Below, in pieces: positions 34,992 through 43,719 of a stretch of DNA of 61,435 nucleotides. Made by a program: the position numbers and the translations under genes. The DNA comes from 2-02-FULL-55-14 sp964581115 (GTDB lineage Bacteria; Bacteroidota; Ignavibacteria; UBA10030). Within the stretch, counting starts at the first letter, position 1; each line of letters opens with the position of its first letter. A model generated the notes under the pieces. It worked only from the letters and a program-made list of their open reading frames with translations, was not told where the DNA came from and did no database searches. Where the stretch lies: NCBI GenBank assembly GCA_964581115.1, contig CAZOMY010000018.1, positions 1 to 61,435 of the forward strand, written 5' to 3'.

Positions 34992-36691
34992 GGCTGTTCC
35001 TCCACATCCTGCGGTACAAGGTCCGCGCGGTCTTCAACGCCACGTTCGACCTCAGAACCGTTCCGATCATCCGCGGGCTTGGCTCGCTGGTCGTGTTTGG
35101 CGCCTTCGCCTATGGAGCGTACGCCTTCGGGTATCAGGCGACGTCCTTCGTGCTGGGTGAGACCCGCACCGGGCTTTACCTGTACCACCGCTTCATCTCC
35201 ATGATGTTGTTCGTCTTCTTCATGGCGGTGAACATGGGGAACATCATCGTTTCATATTCTACGCTCTATCGTTCGGCCGAGGTCTCCTTTTTCATGACCA
35301 AGCCGATCCCGTACGCCACGGTATTCTTCCAGAAGTTCCTCGACAACTTCTTTTACTCGTCGACGACGCTGTTCCTCGTGGCATTCGCGGTCATCCTCGG
35401 CTACGGGACGTACTTCAACCATCCGTGGTATTTCTACGGCGGCACGCTGGCGTTCGTCATTGTTCCTTTCATGTTCCTGGCGGCCCTGCTGGCGGTGCTC
35501 ATTCTCATGGGTATCATGCGGCTCGCCGGCCGGTTCGGATTCCGGACCGTGATGGGGGGGCTCATCACGACCTACTTCGGCTTCATCGTCCTCTTCTTTC
35601 GTTCGTCGAATCCCGTCCGGCTCATTGAGCGGGTCAACCGCTACTACCCGAACGTCGACAACTACCTCTCTCAGCTCGACCCCGGCTTTCTGTCGTACCT
35701 GCCCAGTCATTGGGTGGCTGAGTATCTCTTCTTTACGGCGCATGGAGAGCCGGTTCGGGCGCTGGCAAGCGCCGGCTTGCTTTTGAGTGCGACGGCGGCG
35801 CTGTTCGGGATCGTCCTCATTGTGGCCGTGCGCTACTACTACCGATCGTGGCTCGTCAGCCTGGCCATCCAGGCCTCGGGTGCGGCGCCGTACGACCCTT
35901 CCAAAATGGCGCTTGTTGACTTCCGCGCATCGGGCTGGCTCAAGGGCAAGCTCGAAGCGTTGGTGAAGAAAGAATACCTGACCTTCGTGCGCGAGCCGAG
36001 TCAAATGATCCACCTGGTGGTGATGGTGGTGCTGACGGGCCTGTTCGTGGCCAGCATCGGGAATCTGAATCTCCGCGTTCGCGTCACGGAGATCCAATTG
36101 GTGACCTACCTGGTGCTGTACGCCTTCGGCGGTTTCCTGGTCAGCTCGATCGCGCTCCGGTTCGTCTTTCCTTCCATCAGCCTCGAGGGGCGCGCGTTCT
36201 GGGTGTTGCGCAGCGCGCCGGTCCGGCCGGAGTACCTCGTGGCCCTGAAGTTCGCCCTCGGCTTCGTCCTCGTGTTCGGGCTTTCGCTCATCGTGTCGCT
36301 GGCTTCGAATCTGCCGTTCGCGCGGTTCTCGGGTCGGCTGCCGATCCTGCCATGGTTCGGCGCCTTCAGCGCCTTCTGGATGTCGGCGGCCGTCGTATCC
36401 TTGAACCTCGGGCTCGGGGGGCTGTTTGCGCTCTACACCGAACGGAATCCCATCCGCATAGCTTCGACGCAAGGGGCCACGCTGACATTCCTCGCGACGA
36501 TCGTCTTCCTCTTCATGCTCGTCGTCATCATCCTGTACCCGCTGTCGCGGTATTTTGAGTACTTGTTCATCTTCCGTCCGTTCGAGCGAAGCCTGGTGGT
36601 ACTGCCGGGCACGATCTTCGGCATGCTCTCGGCCGCTGTGGTCGGCGTGTCGTCGGCCGTGGCGGTGTATGCCGTCCGTCGCGATTTCTGA
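34988..36691 (+). CDS. large ABC-2-type transporter permease
   Basis: A 567-residue membrane protein with about twelve hydrophobic segments, arranged in two groups (about 25-280 and 365-560) separated by a soluble charged stretch (about 290-360). It may be a tandem permease. It overlaps the ATPase gene by four bases and pairs with it. The permease resembles no exporter I can name; substrate unknown. Hydrophobic phrases such as FVIVPFMFLAALLAVLILMG occur in the first half. A short GGGGCAGCCCC hairpin follows its stop. Confidence 0.85.
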   Translation: MRLFLHILRYKVRAVFNATFDLRTVPIIRGLGSLVVFGAFAYGAYAFGYQATSFVLGETRTGLYLYHRFISMMLFVFFMAVNMGNIIVSYSTLYRSAEVSFFMTKPIPYATVFFQKFLDNFFYSSTTLFLVAFAVILGYGTYFNHPWYFYGGTLAFVIVPFMFLAALLAVLILMGIMRLAGRFGFRTVMGGLITTYFGFIVLFFRSSNPVRLIERVNRYYPNVDNYLSQLDPGFLSYLPSHWVAEYLFFTAHGEPVRALASAGLLLSATAALFGIVLIVAVRYYYRSWLVSLAIQASGAAPYDPSKMALVDFRASGWLKGKLEALVKKEYLTFVREPSQMIHLVVMVVLTGLFVASIGNLNLRVRVTEIQLVTYLVLYAFGGFLVSSIALRFVFPSISLEGRAFWVLRSAPVRPEYLVALKFALGFVLVFGLSLIVSLASNLPFARFSGRLPILPWFGAFSAFWMSAAVVSLNLGLGGLFALYTERNPIRIASTQGATLTFLATIVFLFMLVVIILYPLSRYFEYLFIFRPFERSLVVLPGTIFGMLSAAVVGVSSAVAVYAVRRDF

Positions 36692-36692
36692 A

Positions 36693-36721
36693 TTGAACTT
36701 CTTGGGGCAGCCCCCTATCTT
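36693..36721 (+). promoter_or_regulatory. promoter predicting a near-leaderless mRNA
   Basis: TTGAAC (36693-36698), 17-bp spacer, TATCTT (36716-36721). Transcription would begin at 36728-36730, and the next ATG is 36730. The spacer holds the small GGGGCAGCCCC hairpin. The upstream permease stop is only two bases before the -35 box. Confidence 0.55.
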
Positions 36722-36729
36722 GCACCGAC

Positions 36730-37635
36730 ATGGATGATCTGCAACTTCACGGCGCCTTCGAGCGCGCACGGGCCTTTGCCGCGGACGGCAAGTGGCTGCA
36801 CGCCATCCAAGTCTACCGCTCGATCTTGACTGAAGCGCCCGACTCCGATGACGCTGTCGTCGAGCTTGGCTCGGCCTATGCGGCGCTGGGGCAATTGGAT
36901 GCAGCCGAGCGACTGTTGGGTGAGCGCGCGGCCGCCGTGGAGAATCCCGAGCCCTTCCTGTTCATTCTCGGCACCATCCTGTTCCGGGCAGGCCGGTCGG
37001 CCGAGGCCTTACGCCACTTTCTCCGCGTCCTGCGGGTCGAACGGAGGCTGGACCGCCACGTACGGGCCCGGCTGCACTACTTTCTGGGGGCCATTTACGC
37101 CGACGACAAGAAATGGAGCGTTGCCGATCATCATCTCCGAACGGTCCAGTCCATCGAACCGAGCTTCCCGCGCCTGCACGAATCGCTGGCCGAAGTGCTG
37201 CTGCACCGTGGCCGGCTGGATGATGCTGAGGCGGAGCTGACTGCGGCCCTCAACGAAGAGCCGATGAGTTGGATGGCCCACTTCCTGCGCGGATCGCTGG
37301 CGACTCGACGGCGACGATGGGAGGAAGCGCTGGCGTCGTTCTCGCAAGCGGTCGACATCGACCCGGGCAATGCCCGTGGATGGCACAAATGCGGCGAGGC
37401 GCTCCTGGCTTTGCATCGCCTCAACGAATCGGAACGGTATCTGCGCAAGGCACTCGAGCTGAATCCCTCAATGATCGATGCGGTCGTGGAGTTTGGCTAC
37501 CTGGCCCTTCAGCGTGGAGATGGGGAGGCGGCCGTGGAGCTCTTTGAACGCGCGCTCCAAATGGATCCGGGTCATCGTCGTGCGCAGGCAGCCGTCCGGT
37601 CGGTGGCCGGAGGTCCGGTCCGGAGGGACCGATGA
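36730..37635 (+). CDS. cytoplasmic TPR protein
   Basis: A 301-residue protein of about seven to eight TPR units, without a signal peptide. The units include AVVELGSAYAALGQLDAAERLL, HLRTVQSIEPSF and MAHFLRGSLATRRRRWEEAL. It may be a scaffold for the envelope fusion protein encoded next: the two genes overlap by four bases (ATGA). It has no ribosome binding site, which fits the near-leaderless promoter prediction upstream. Confidence 0.85.
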   Translation: MDDLQLHGAFERARAFAADGKWLHAIQVYRSILTEAPDSDDAVVELGSAYAALGQLDAAERLLGERAAAVENPEPFLFILGTILFRAGRSAEALRHFLRVLRVERRLDRHVRARLHYFLGAIYADDKKWSVADHHLRTVQSIEPSFPRLHESLAEVLLHRGRLDDAEAELTAALNEEPMSWMAHFLRGSLATRRRRWEEALASFSQAVDIDPGNARGWHKCGEALLALHRLNESERYLRKALELNPSMIDAVVEFGYLALQRGDGEAAVELFERALQMDPGHRRAQAAVRSVAGGPVRRDR

Positions 37636-39647
37636 TTCGCCGGACCCTGGCCCTCGCCATGCTGCTGGCGGTCGCCATTCCGGCGTCTGCTCAACCGACT
37701 TCCGACAGCACGGCGTTCGATGCGGAGGGGGAGCGGACATTCGTCGAAGCGATGCGGGCGTTCCAGGCAGGTGCGCACGAATCAGCGGCGTCGCTCTTTC
37801 AGGAGTATCTGCGTCGCTTCCCTCGGGGACATCGGTGGACCGGCGCTTCGATCATGCTGGGCAAGGCATGGTATGAGCTGGGCCGCTGGCGCGAGTCGAT
37901 CCGACAGCTCCGAGACCTGATCGACCTTGCGCCGCAGACGCTGTACCGTTACGATGCTGCGTATTCGATCGGACTGAGCTACTTCCGACTGCGACGGTAC
38001 GAGGATGCGGCTGTGGAGTTCCTGGCAGTTCGGGAGGGGTCGAAGGACAGCCTGCTCGTGGCGCGTTCGGAACGGATGCTGGATGTTCTGGCATCGGAGC
38101 ATCTCTCGGCCAGCCAGATCGACGGATTGCTCACCGAGGCGCGCGACAGTACGGTCCTGGCATTGCTCACGTTCCATGCGGCCGAGATGGAGCAACGCAA
38201 CGGCGACACCCGGCGTGCAGTGGAGCTCCTGCGCGGCCTGGTGTCTCAACCGCGGTCGAGGAGGTATGTAGCCGAGGCCGCGGAGCTGCTCGGAAGACTT
38301 GAAGTGGGTCGGGTCATCAAGATCGGGGCCTTGTTGCCTTTGATGCTCGGATCGCATCGTCCCGGCGCGCGCGACGTTGGCGTGGAATTCTTGAACGGCA
38401 TGTCGGTGGCGGTCGAGCAGTTCAACCGGCGATCGGTCACGAAGGTGGCGTTGGAGATCCGCGACTCCGAGCGCGACCCGTCGGTGGCGACGCGAGCTGT
38501 TTCGGAGCTGGCAGATGATCCTTCGGTCGTGGCGGTACTCGGACCGATCTCCAGCGACGAGGCGTTCGCCGCGGCCGGAGTTGCGCATGCCAAGGGGCTT
38601 CCGCTGCTCACGCCGACGGCTACGTCCAACGGCATCGCGGCGGTCGGGTCGAACATCTTTCAAGGCAATCCCGACTATGACACACGAGGCCGTGCCATGG
38701 CGGCGTATGCGTGGGAAAAGCTCGGCGCGCGCACGTTCGGGGTGCTGGCGCCGACCGACGCCGTCGGGAAGCTGGTGGCGGACGGTTTCATCGACGAAGT
38801 GAAGCAACGGCAGGGGGACCTGGTGAGCGTCCAATGGTACTACGCCAACTCCACCGACCTGCGGTCTCAGCTGGAGGAGATGCGATTCGTTGCCTTGAAG
38901 CGCAAGGAAGTGCCGTACGTCGATTTCGCGTCGGGCGTGCGTCACGAACACGTGAACGCGATGCTGATGTCCGGAGCATCTCCGCACATCGTCGACTCCC
39001 TGATGGAAGCGGGCGGGACGATGTCCGTGGACTCGTTGCTCGGACCGAACGGCAGGGCCCTTGCCGATTCTCTCAAGATCCCGACGAAGCTGCCCGTCAT
39101 CAAGTACGACAGTCTTGGGATCGCCGTCGACAGCATCCATGCGATCTTTGTGCCCATCGCCTCTTCTGAAGAGATCGCCGTCGTCAGTTCGCAGCTGAGC
39201 CTGTTCAACTTCCAGGCGGCGATCTTGGGCACGGGGGACTGGAACGATCCCGCAGAACTGGACCGCAATCGACGGTACACGAACGGAGTGTACTTCAGCG
39301 TGGATGCGCAACCGGATGTGCAGGACCGAGCCTACCGGGCATTTGCCGCGGCCTACCAGACGGCGGCCCAACGGCCTCCAACGGTCAACGCGCTGTTCGG
39401 CTATGACGCGGCGCAACTCGTGCTCGATGCCATTGCGCGCGGTGCGACGCTCCGGCCGGAGATCGCCGAGGCGTTGTCGACGGTTCGGGCGTACCGAGGT
39501 CTGCACGGACTCATTTCCTTTCAACCCAACCGGGTGAACGGAGCAATGTATGTCCATCGGTACATCAACGGCACGATCACAAGGGCCGGCGACATCGATC
39601 TGACAGTCACGCCGCCCGCTGACGGCGCGCCGTCGGAAGCGCAGTAG
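37632..39647 (+). CDS. TPR plus type I periplasmic-binding fusion protein
   Basis: A 671-residue exported protein. Signal peptide MIRRTLALAMLLAVAIPASAQ (about 1-21). Residues 30-230 hold about five TPR-like repeats (AFQAGAHESAASLFQEYL, AYSIGLSYFRLRRYEDAA). Residues 235-660 are a Leu/Ile/Val-binding-type fold with KIGALLPLMLGSHRPGARD, VVAVLGPISSDEAFAAAGVA and LPLLTPTATSNGIA. Residues 435-500 hold an acidic, Ser-rich insert between the two lobes. The layout (TPR then PBP1 fold) resembles LpoA, the activator of penicillin-binding protein 1A. It sits with a cytoplasmic TPR protein and no transporter genes, so a role as an envelope regulator or ligand sensor is more likely than solute uptake. Confidence 0.8.
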   Translation: MIRRTLALAMLLAVAIPASAQPTSDSTAFDAEGERTFVEAMRAFQAGAHESAASLFQEYLRRFPRGHRWTGASIMLGKAWYELGRWRESIRQLRDLIDLAPQTLYRYDAAYSIGLSYFRLRRYEDAAVEFLAVREGSKDSLLVARSERMLDVLASEHLSASQIDGLLTEARDSTVLALLTFHAAEMEQRNGDTRRAVELLRGLVSQPRSRRYVAEAAELLGRLEVGRVIKIGALLPLMLGSHRPGARDVGVEFLNGMSVAVEQFNRRSVTKVALEIRDSERDPSVATRAVSELADDPSVVAVLGPISSDEAFAAAGVAHAKGLPLLTPTATSNGIAAVGSNIFQGNPDYDTRGRAMAAYAWEKLGARTFGVLAPTDAVGKLVADGFIDEVKQRQGDLVSVQWYYANSTDLRSQLEEMRFVALKRKEVPYVDFASGVRHEHVNAMLMSGASPHIVDSLMEAGGTMSVDSLLGPNGRALADSLKIPTKLPVIKYDSLGIAVDSIHAIFVPIASSEEIAVVSSQLSLFNFQAAILGTGDWNDPAELDRNRRYTNGVYFSVDAQPDVQDRAYRAFAAAYQTAAQRPPTVNALFGYDAAQLVLDAIARGATLRPEIAEALSTVRAYRGLHGLISFQPNRVNGAMYVHRYINGTITRAGDIDLTVTPPADGAPSEAQ

Positions 39648-39713
39648 AGACTGCACATTCTTACCCGCGCGGCCGGATGAGCCGGCGCGTGGACCTACCG
39701 ACGAGGGGGAATC

Positions 39714-40397
39714 ATGACCACCCGCACCACGATCAAGTCGTGGCCGGCTGCGGAGCGCCCGCGTGAGCAGCTGCTTTCCAAGGGCGCGACAGCGCTGACC
39801 GACGCCACGCTGCTCGCCATCATTTTGCGCACCGGTTCACGCGGACGCTCGGCTGTCGATGAAGCGAGGGCCTTGCTGTCAGAGGCCGGAGGCCTGAGCG
39901 CGCTTTCTCGATGGACGCCGGGCGAGCTACAGGGTCGACTGACGGGATCGGCGAGAGTCGCAACCATTCTGGCTGTCTTCGAGTTGGCCCGACGTGTGGC
40001 GTCGGGAGACGCGGGCGAGCGGCGATTCATTCGAACGCCCGGAGATGTGGCGGGTCGCTTTGGACCGTTGCTCCGCGACCTTCGACATGAGGAGTTCTGG
40101 GCCCTTCTCCTCAATTCTGCGAACGCGGTACAGGCGGAAGTGCGCATTTCCGTCGGCACGCTCAATGCGTCACTAGCACATCCCCGTGAATGCTTTGCCG
40201 AGGCGGTGCAGCGTCGCGCTGCAAGCGTCGTCTTCGTTCACAACCATCCGAGCGGGAACCCTGAACCGTCGGCGGAGGACCTGGCGCTTACGCGTCAGCT
40301 GGCTGAATCGGGGCGCATCCTCGGGATCCCTGTCCATGATCACATCATCATTGCCGGGAATGGCTACACCAGCCTGGCCGAGAGGGGCGCCGTATGA
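39714..40397 (+). CDS. radC: RadC-family JAB/MPN-domain protein
   Basis: A 227-residue protein of normal RadC length. The N-terminal helix-hairpin region (about 20-100) opens SWPAAERPREQLLSKGATALTD. The JAB domain carries FVHNHPSGNPEPSAED, with His176, His178 and an Asp about ten residues later matching the zinc-binding HxH...D pattern. RadC is widely kept but its role is unclear; the name from a DNA repair locus is historical. A GAGGGGG ribosome binding site precedes the ATG. It closes the TPR/PBP block. Confidence 0.9.
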   Translation: MTTRTTIKSWPAAERPREQLLSKGATALTDATLLAIILRTGSRGRSAVDEARALLSEAGGLSALSRWTPGELQGRLTGSARVATILAVFELARRVASGDAGERRFIRTPGDVAGRFGPLLRDLRHEEFWALLLNSANAVQAEVRISVGTLNASLAHPRECFAEAVQRRAASVVFVHNHPSGNPEPSAEDLALTRQLAESGRILGIPVHDHIIIAGNGYTSLAERGAV

Positions 40398-40503
40398 CGC
40401 GATGGCAGAGGGGGAATTCAGCGCGAACCCGTCCCATGTCGCACGGGATCGATCGCAGCCTTGGGACGCTTCGTGTAGAGTCTGAAGGGAGAGCGGGATT
40501 TGC

Positions 40504-40532
40504 TTGACTCTTCAGCATTGAGGTTGTATTTT
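40504..40532 (+). promoter_or_regulatory. strong promoter for the coiled-coil lipoprotein
   Basis: TTGACT (40504-40509), 17-bp spacer, TATTTT (40527-40532). Predicted start near 40539, leader about 46 bases with AGGAGA as ribosome binding site. Confidence 0.7.
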
Positions 40533-40584
40533 TTCACAGACCCGACCAGTTAACGAACGCGTTCTCGTACAGGAGATCAACCAC

Positions 40585-40839
40585 ATGAAGAAACTCTCAA
40601 CGCTGGCCGTCGCGGGGATGTTGTTCGCGGCCGCGCTGACGGGCTGCAGCAACAACCCGTCGGCGGAGGAGCTGAAACAGCTGGAGGACCTCAAGGCTGA
40701 GGTCGCGTCGCTCGAGAAGCAGATCCAGACCCGTGAGTCGGAGAAGCAGGCTCTGCTGAAGGCGATCGCCGAGAAGGATGCGCAGCTTGCGCAGTGCACG
40801 AAGGACAAGGAAGCCCTCAAGGCCCGCACGGGCAACTGA
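40585..40839 (+). CDS. small coiled-coil lipoprotein (Lpp-like)
   Basis: An 84-residue lipoprotein. Lipobox LTGC places Cys21 as the lipidated residue. The mature part is a continuous heptad coiled coil (SAEELKQLEDLKAEVASLEK and on) ending in RTGN. It resembles Braun-type lipoproteins in size and design, although the terminal Lys that links to peptidoglycan is absent. A strong promoter and ribosome binding site suggest abundance. It precedes a LysM protein by 19 bases. Confidence 0.8.
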   Translation: MKKLSTLAVAGMLFAAALTGCSNNPSAEELKQLEDLKAEVASLEKQIQTRESEKQALLKAIAEKDAQLAQCTKDKEALKARTGN

Positions 40840-40858
40840 TCGAAAGGAAACAACTCTC

Positions 40859-41620
40859 ATGACCACGCTGAAACGGACCTTGACCGTCATGCTCCTGCTG
40901 GCCTCTTTTGGAGCGGGGCTGACCGCGCAGGAGCTGACGAAAGACGAATGGCAGAAGCAGATCACCGAACTCACGGCCAAGCGGAACGACCTGAAGAACC
41001 GTCTGTCTTCGATCGATAACGAAGTGAACGCGCTGAAGAAGCAGGATGCCGACAAGGCTGCCGCTGTGAAGGCTTGCCAGGATGAGTTAGCCGCCATGAT
41101 CGGGGCCGAAGAGGCTCCGTACGTCGCGTCGCTCGACAGGATCGATGCACAGCTCAACGAATTGTCGCGACTCTCAAACCAGGATCTCTTCGCCCGCCGT
41201 GCCGAGTTGGATGCCGTTCAGAAGGCGATCGATGAGGCCAAGGCGAAACGCCTGGCCTCACTGCCAAAGTATGCAGGCCGGCTGAACGATCAGCAGAGCC
41301 GCCTCGATGCCCTGAAGCGGACGCTGCAGCAGATCATCGAGTCAGGCCAGGCAATGCAGACCTACACGGTCGGGACATGGGCGAAGGATCGTGATTGCCT
41401 GTGGAACATCGCCAAGAAGCCGAAGGTCTACGATAACGCCTTCTTGTGGCCGAAGATCTGGCAGGGGAACCGCGATCAGATCAAGAACCCGGACATCATC
41501 AAGCCGGGGCAGAAGCTGAAGATCCCGGCAAAGGCCGAGCTGACGAGCGAGGAGAAGTCTGCCCTGCGCTCATACTGGAACAGGAAGCAGGCGGCGGCGC
41601 CGGCAGCCCCGGCGAAGTGA
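40859..41620 (+). CDS. exported coiled-coil protein with C-terminal LysM domain
   Basis: A 253-residue protein. A signal peptide (MTTLKRTLTVMLLLASFGAGLTAQ) is followed by coiled coils (about 35-160: LKNRLSSIDNEVNALKK, RLDALKRTLQQIIE) and a LysM-like domain at about 168-228 (TYTVGTWAKDRDCLWNIA ... NPDIIKPGQKLKIP). It probably binds peptidoglycan and bridges to the outer membrane with the lipoprotein encoded just upstream. Ends AAPAAPAK. A Rho-independent terminator follows. The CW and Cys pair in the LysM loop is unusual. Confidence 0.85.
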   Translation: MTTLKRTLTVMLLLASFGAGLTAQELTKDEWQKQITELTAKRNDLKNRLSSIDNEVNALKKQDADKAAAVKACQDELAAMIGAEEAPYVASLDRIDAQLNELSRLSNQDLFARRAELDAVQKAIDEAKAKRLASLPKYAGRLNDQQSRLDALKRTLQQIIESGQAMQTYTVGTWAKDRDCLWNIAKKPKVYDNAFLWPKIWQGNRDQIKNPDIIKPGQKLKIPAKAELTSEEKSALRSYWNRKQAAAPAAPAK

Positions 41621-41666
41621 CCAGCGTCATCTGTCAGGCGCGCGGTTGACATCACACATTCCGACG

Positions 41667-41711
41667 GACGCCCTCACAGCACACAGTGTGTGCGGAGGGC
41701 GTTCTGTTTTT
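41667..41711 (+). terminator. Rho-independent terminator after the LysM gene
   Basis: ACGCCCTC (41668-41675) pairs with GAGGGCGT (41695-41702), with an inner GCACAC/GTGTGC stem around AGT, and then a T-rich run TCTGTTTTTTT. It lies about 48 bases past the stop. Confidence 0.9.
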
Positions 41712-41747
41712 TTCTGAGCACCACACGCATACAAGCCACAGCGTCCA

Positions 41748-42746
41748 TTGATCGAGAAGAAGCTTCAGCTGTCCGGCGTTGACCCGGTGCAGTTGCTCGG
41801 GTACAATGACGCCCACCTCCAGCTCATCGAAGAGCGCTTCGACGCCACGGTTGCCGTGCGCGGTGACAACGTCCTCGTTCGCGGTTCGCTCCAGGATGTG
41901 ACGAAGATCGAGAAGATCTTCAAGGAGCTCATTTTCATTCTGACGAAAAACGGCAGTCTGGGACCGAACGACGTTGCCACGGTGATCGACCTCGTGACGG
42001 TCAACGGCACCTCACCGGCGCTTCCCGCGGAGGCGGTGGCCGCAGACGACGGCGAGAACGCCATTCTGTTCACGCGCGTAGGCATCATCAAAGCCCGCAC
42101 GCCGGGCCAGAAGGTGTATCTGCAGACGGCTCGCAAGAATGATATCGTGTTCGCCATCGGGCCGGCAGGTACGGGCAAAACCTATCTGGCGGTGGCGATG
42201 GCAGTGGCGGCGCTGAAGAACCGCGACGTGACCAAGATCATCCTGGCGCGGCCGGCGGTCGAAGCGGGTGAGAGTCTGGGCTTCCTGCCGGGGGACTTTC
42301 GGGAGAAGATCGACCCGTATCTTCGTCCCCTGTACGACGCGCTCGACGACATGCTTTCAGCCGAGCGACTGCGGAACTACCTTGAGAAGCGCATCATCGA
42401 GATCGTGCCGCTGGCGTACATGCGCGGCCGCACGCTTCACAATGCGTTCGTCATCCTGGACGAGGCGCAGAACGCGACGGCCATGCAGATGAAGATGTTC
42501 CTGACCCGGCTGGGCACGCACTCGCGTGCGATCATTACGGGGGACATCTCGCAGATCGACCTCCCGGCCAAGACCACGTCGGGTCTCGTGCAGATCCAAG
42601 AAGTGCTGAAGCAGGTGCAGGGGATCTCGTTCGTCTACTTCGACCGGAATGACGTTGTACGGCACCGATTGGTCAAGGACATCATTGACGCCTACGACCG
42701 GTTCAACGGCACGGCGAATGCTGGTGAGGGGAGGGCCGGTCTGTAG
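41748..42746 (+). CDS. PhoH-family ATPase
   Basis: A 332-residue PhoH-like P-loop protein. A KH-type N-terminal part (about 1-110) precedes Walker A GPAGTGKT (138-145), with GFLPGDFREKIDPYLRPLYDAL and VPLAYMRGRTLHNAFVILDEAQN (Walker B) after it, and GDISQIDLP and VVRHRLVKDII. The family is linked to RNA or nucleotide metabolism. The start is TTG with no obvious ribosome binding site; it is the earliest in-frame choice. It converges on mazG across a 98-base gap. Confidence 0.9.
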   Translation: MIEKKLQLSGVDPVQLLGYNDAHLQLIEERFDATVAVRGDNVLVRGSLQDVTKIEKIFKELIFILTKNGSLGPNDVATVIDLVTVNGTSPALPAEAVAADDGENAILFTRVGIIKARTPGQKVYLQTARKNDIVFAIGPAGTGKTYLAVAMAVAALKNRDVTKIILARPAVEAGESLGFLPGDFREKIDPYLRPLYDALDDMLSAERLRNYLEKRIIEIVPLAYMRGRTLHNAFVILDEAQNATAMQMKMFLTRLGTHSRAIITGDISQIDLPAKTTSGLVQIQEVLKQVQGISFVYFDRNDVVRHRLVKDIIDAYDRFNGTANAGEGRAGL

Positions 42747-42844
42747 CGCTGTGCGCCAACGATCCATGCACTGCAGCGTGGCGGGTTCTTGCGCAACGGT
42801 GCCGGTGCAGCAGAGCGTTCGCAGGGGGTCTGGCGGGTGCTGCG

Positions 42845-43630
42845 CTAAGCACGGTCGCGTCGCTTGACCTCATTCCAGATGCGGTCCATCTCGGCAAGTC
42901 CGGCCTGCTCCGGGGTTTTGCCGGCCTTCAAGAGCTCTTCTTCCACAGCCCGGAATCGGGCCGTGAATTTTTCCGTCGCCTTCCGCAACGCCTCCTCGCA
43001 GTGAACGTGGAGGAAACGGGCATAGTTGACGAGAGCGAAAAGCAGATCGCCGAACTCCTCTTCGACACGTGCCGGATCACCCGCCGATCCGGCCTCATGC
43101 AACTCCCGCACTTCCTCCTCCACCTTCTTCCAAACGTCCTCTTTGTCCGCCCAGTCGAACCCCACCTTAGCGACCTTGTCCTGAAGGCGCTGGGCGCGTA
43201 GAAGGGCGGGCAGGGCGTGTGGCAGGCCGTCAGTGACGGAGCGGCGACCCTCGGAGAGCTTGGTCCGTTCCCAGTTCTTCTTGACCTCTTCGGTGTTCTC
43301 AAAGGTCCGGTCGCCGAAGACATGAGGATGCCGGCGGACGAGCTTTTCGCGATTCCGTTGCAGCACCTCGACGAGCGAGAAGGAACCGTTCTCTTCTCCG
43401 ATGACGGCGTGAAGGGTCACGTGAAGCAGAAGGTCGCCCAGCTCGTCGCGCAGGAGGTGGATCTGGTCGTGGTCGATCGCTTCCGCCGCTTCGTAGGCCT
43501 CTTCGAGGAGATGATACTTGAGGGAGCGGTGCGTCTGTTCGCGATCCCATGGACATTCGACCCGCAGCCGACGGACGACAGCGACATATTCGGCGAATTC
43601 GGCGAGAAGTCTTTCGTTGGTGGAGGTCAT
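42845..43630 (-). CDS. mazG: nucleoside triphosphate pyrophosphohydrolase
   Basis: A 261-residue MazG (E. coli 263). It is a tandem of two all-alpha NTP-PPase domains: the first has EEAYEAAEAI and LRDELGDLLLHV, the second EEEVRELHEA and EEEFGDLLFALV, each giving the Glu/Asp cluster for magnesium. It hydrolyses NTPs to NMP and pyrophosphate, and in E. coli curbs ppGpp. The region before the start (43631-43690) holds no clear promoter for it. Confidence 0.95.
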   Translation of the reverse strand: MTSTNERLLAEFAEYVAVVRRLRVECPWDREQTHRSLKYHLLEEAYEAAEAIDHDQIHLLRDELGDLLLHVTLHAVIGEENGSFSLVEVLQRNREKLVRRHPHVFGDRTFENTEEVKKNWERTKLSEGRRSVTDGLPHALPALLRAQRLQDKVAKVGFDWADKEDVWKKVEEEVRELHEAGSAGDPARVEEEFGDLLFALVNYARFLHVHCEEALRKATEKFTARFRAVEEELLKAGKTPEQAGLAEMDRIWNEVKRRDRA

Positions 43631-43690
43631 GGGCCTTCGGGCAAGAATCGTTGGCTCAACATCGACAGAACTTCGGACCCATCCAAATGG

Positions 43691-43719
43691 TTGAATTTGA
43701 ACGGGTTGAGTGGTATATT
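43691..43719 (+). promoter_or_regulatory. promoter of tRNA-Ala
   Basis: TTGAAT (43691-43696), 17-bp spacer, TATATT (43714-43719). It is a close sigma70-type match. The start is predicted near 43726, about 85 bases ahead of the tRNA. Confidence 0.65.

Noticed and set aside
35252..36769. 505-codon open frame antisense to the ABC permease
   Set aside because: Composition is mostly Arg, Glu, His and Gln, as expected for the reverse strand of a hydrophobic-protein gene; no family match.
37782..39656. 624-codon open frame antisense to the TPR-PBP fusion
   Set aside because: Shadow of a strongly supported gene, no start signal, no recognisable domains.
42747..42844. terminator between phoH and mazG
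   Set aside because: GC-rich short pairings only, no T-run on either strand.
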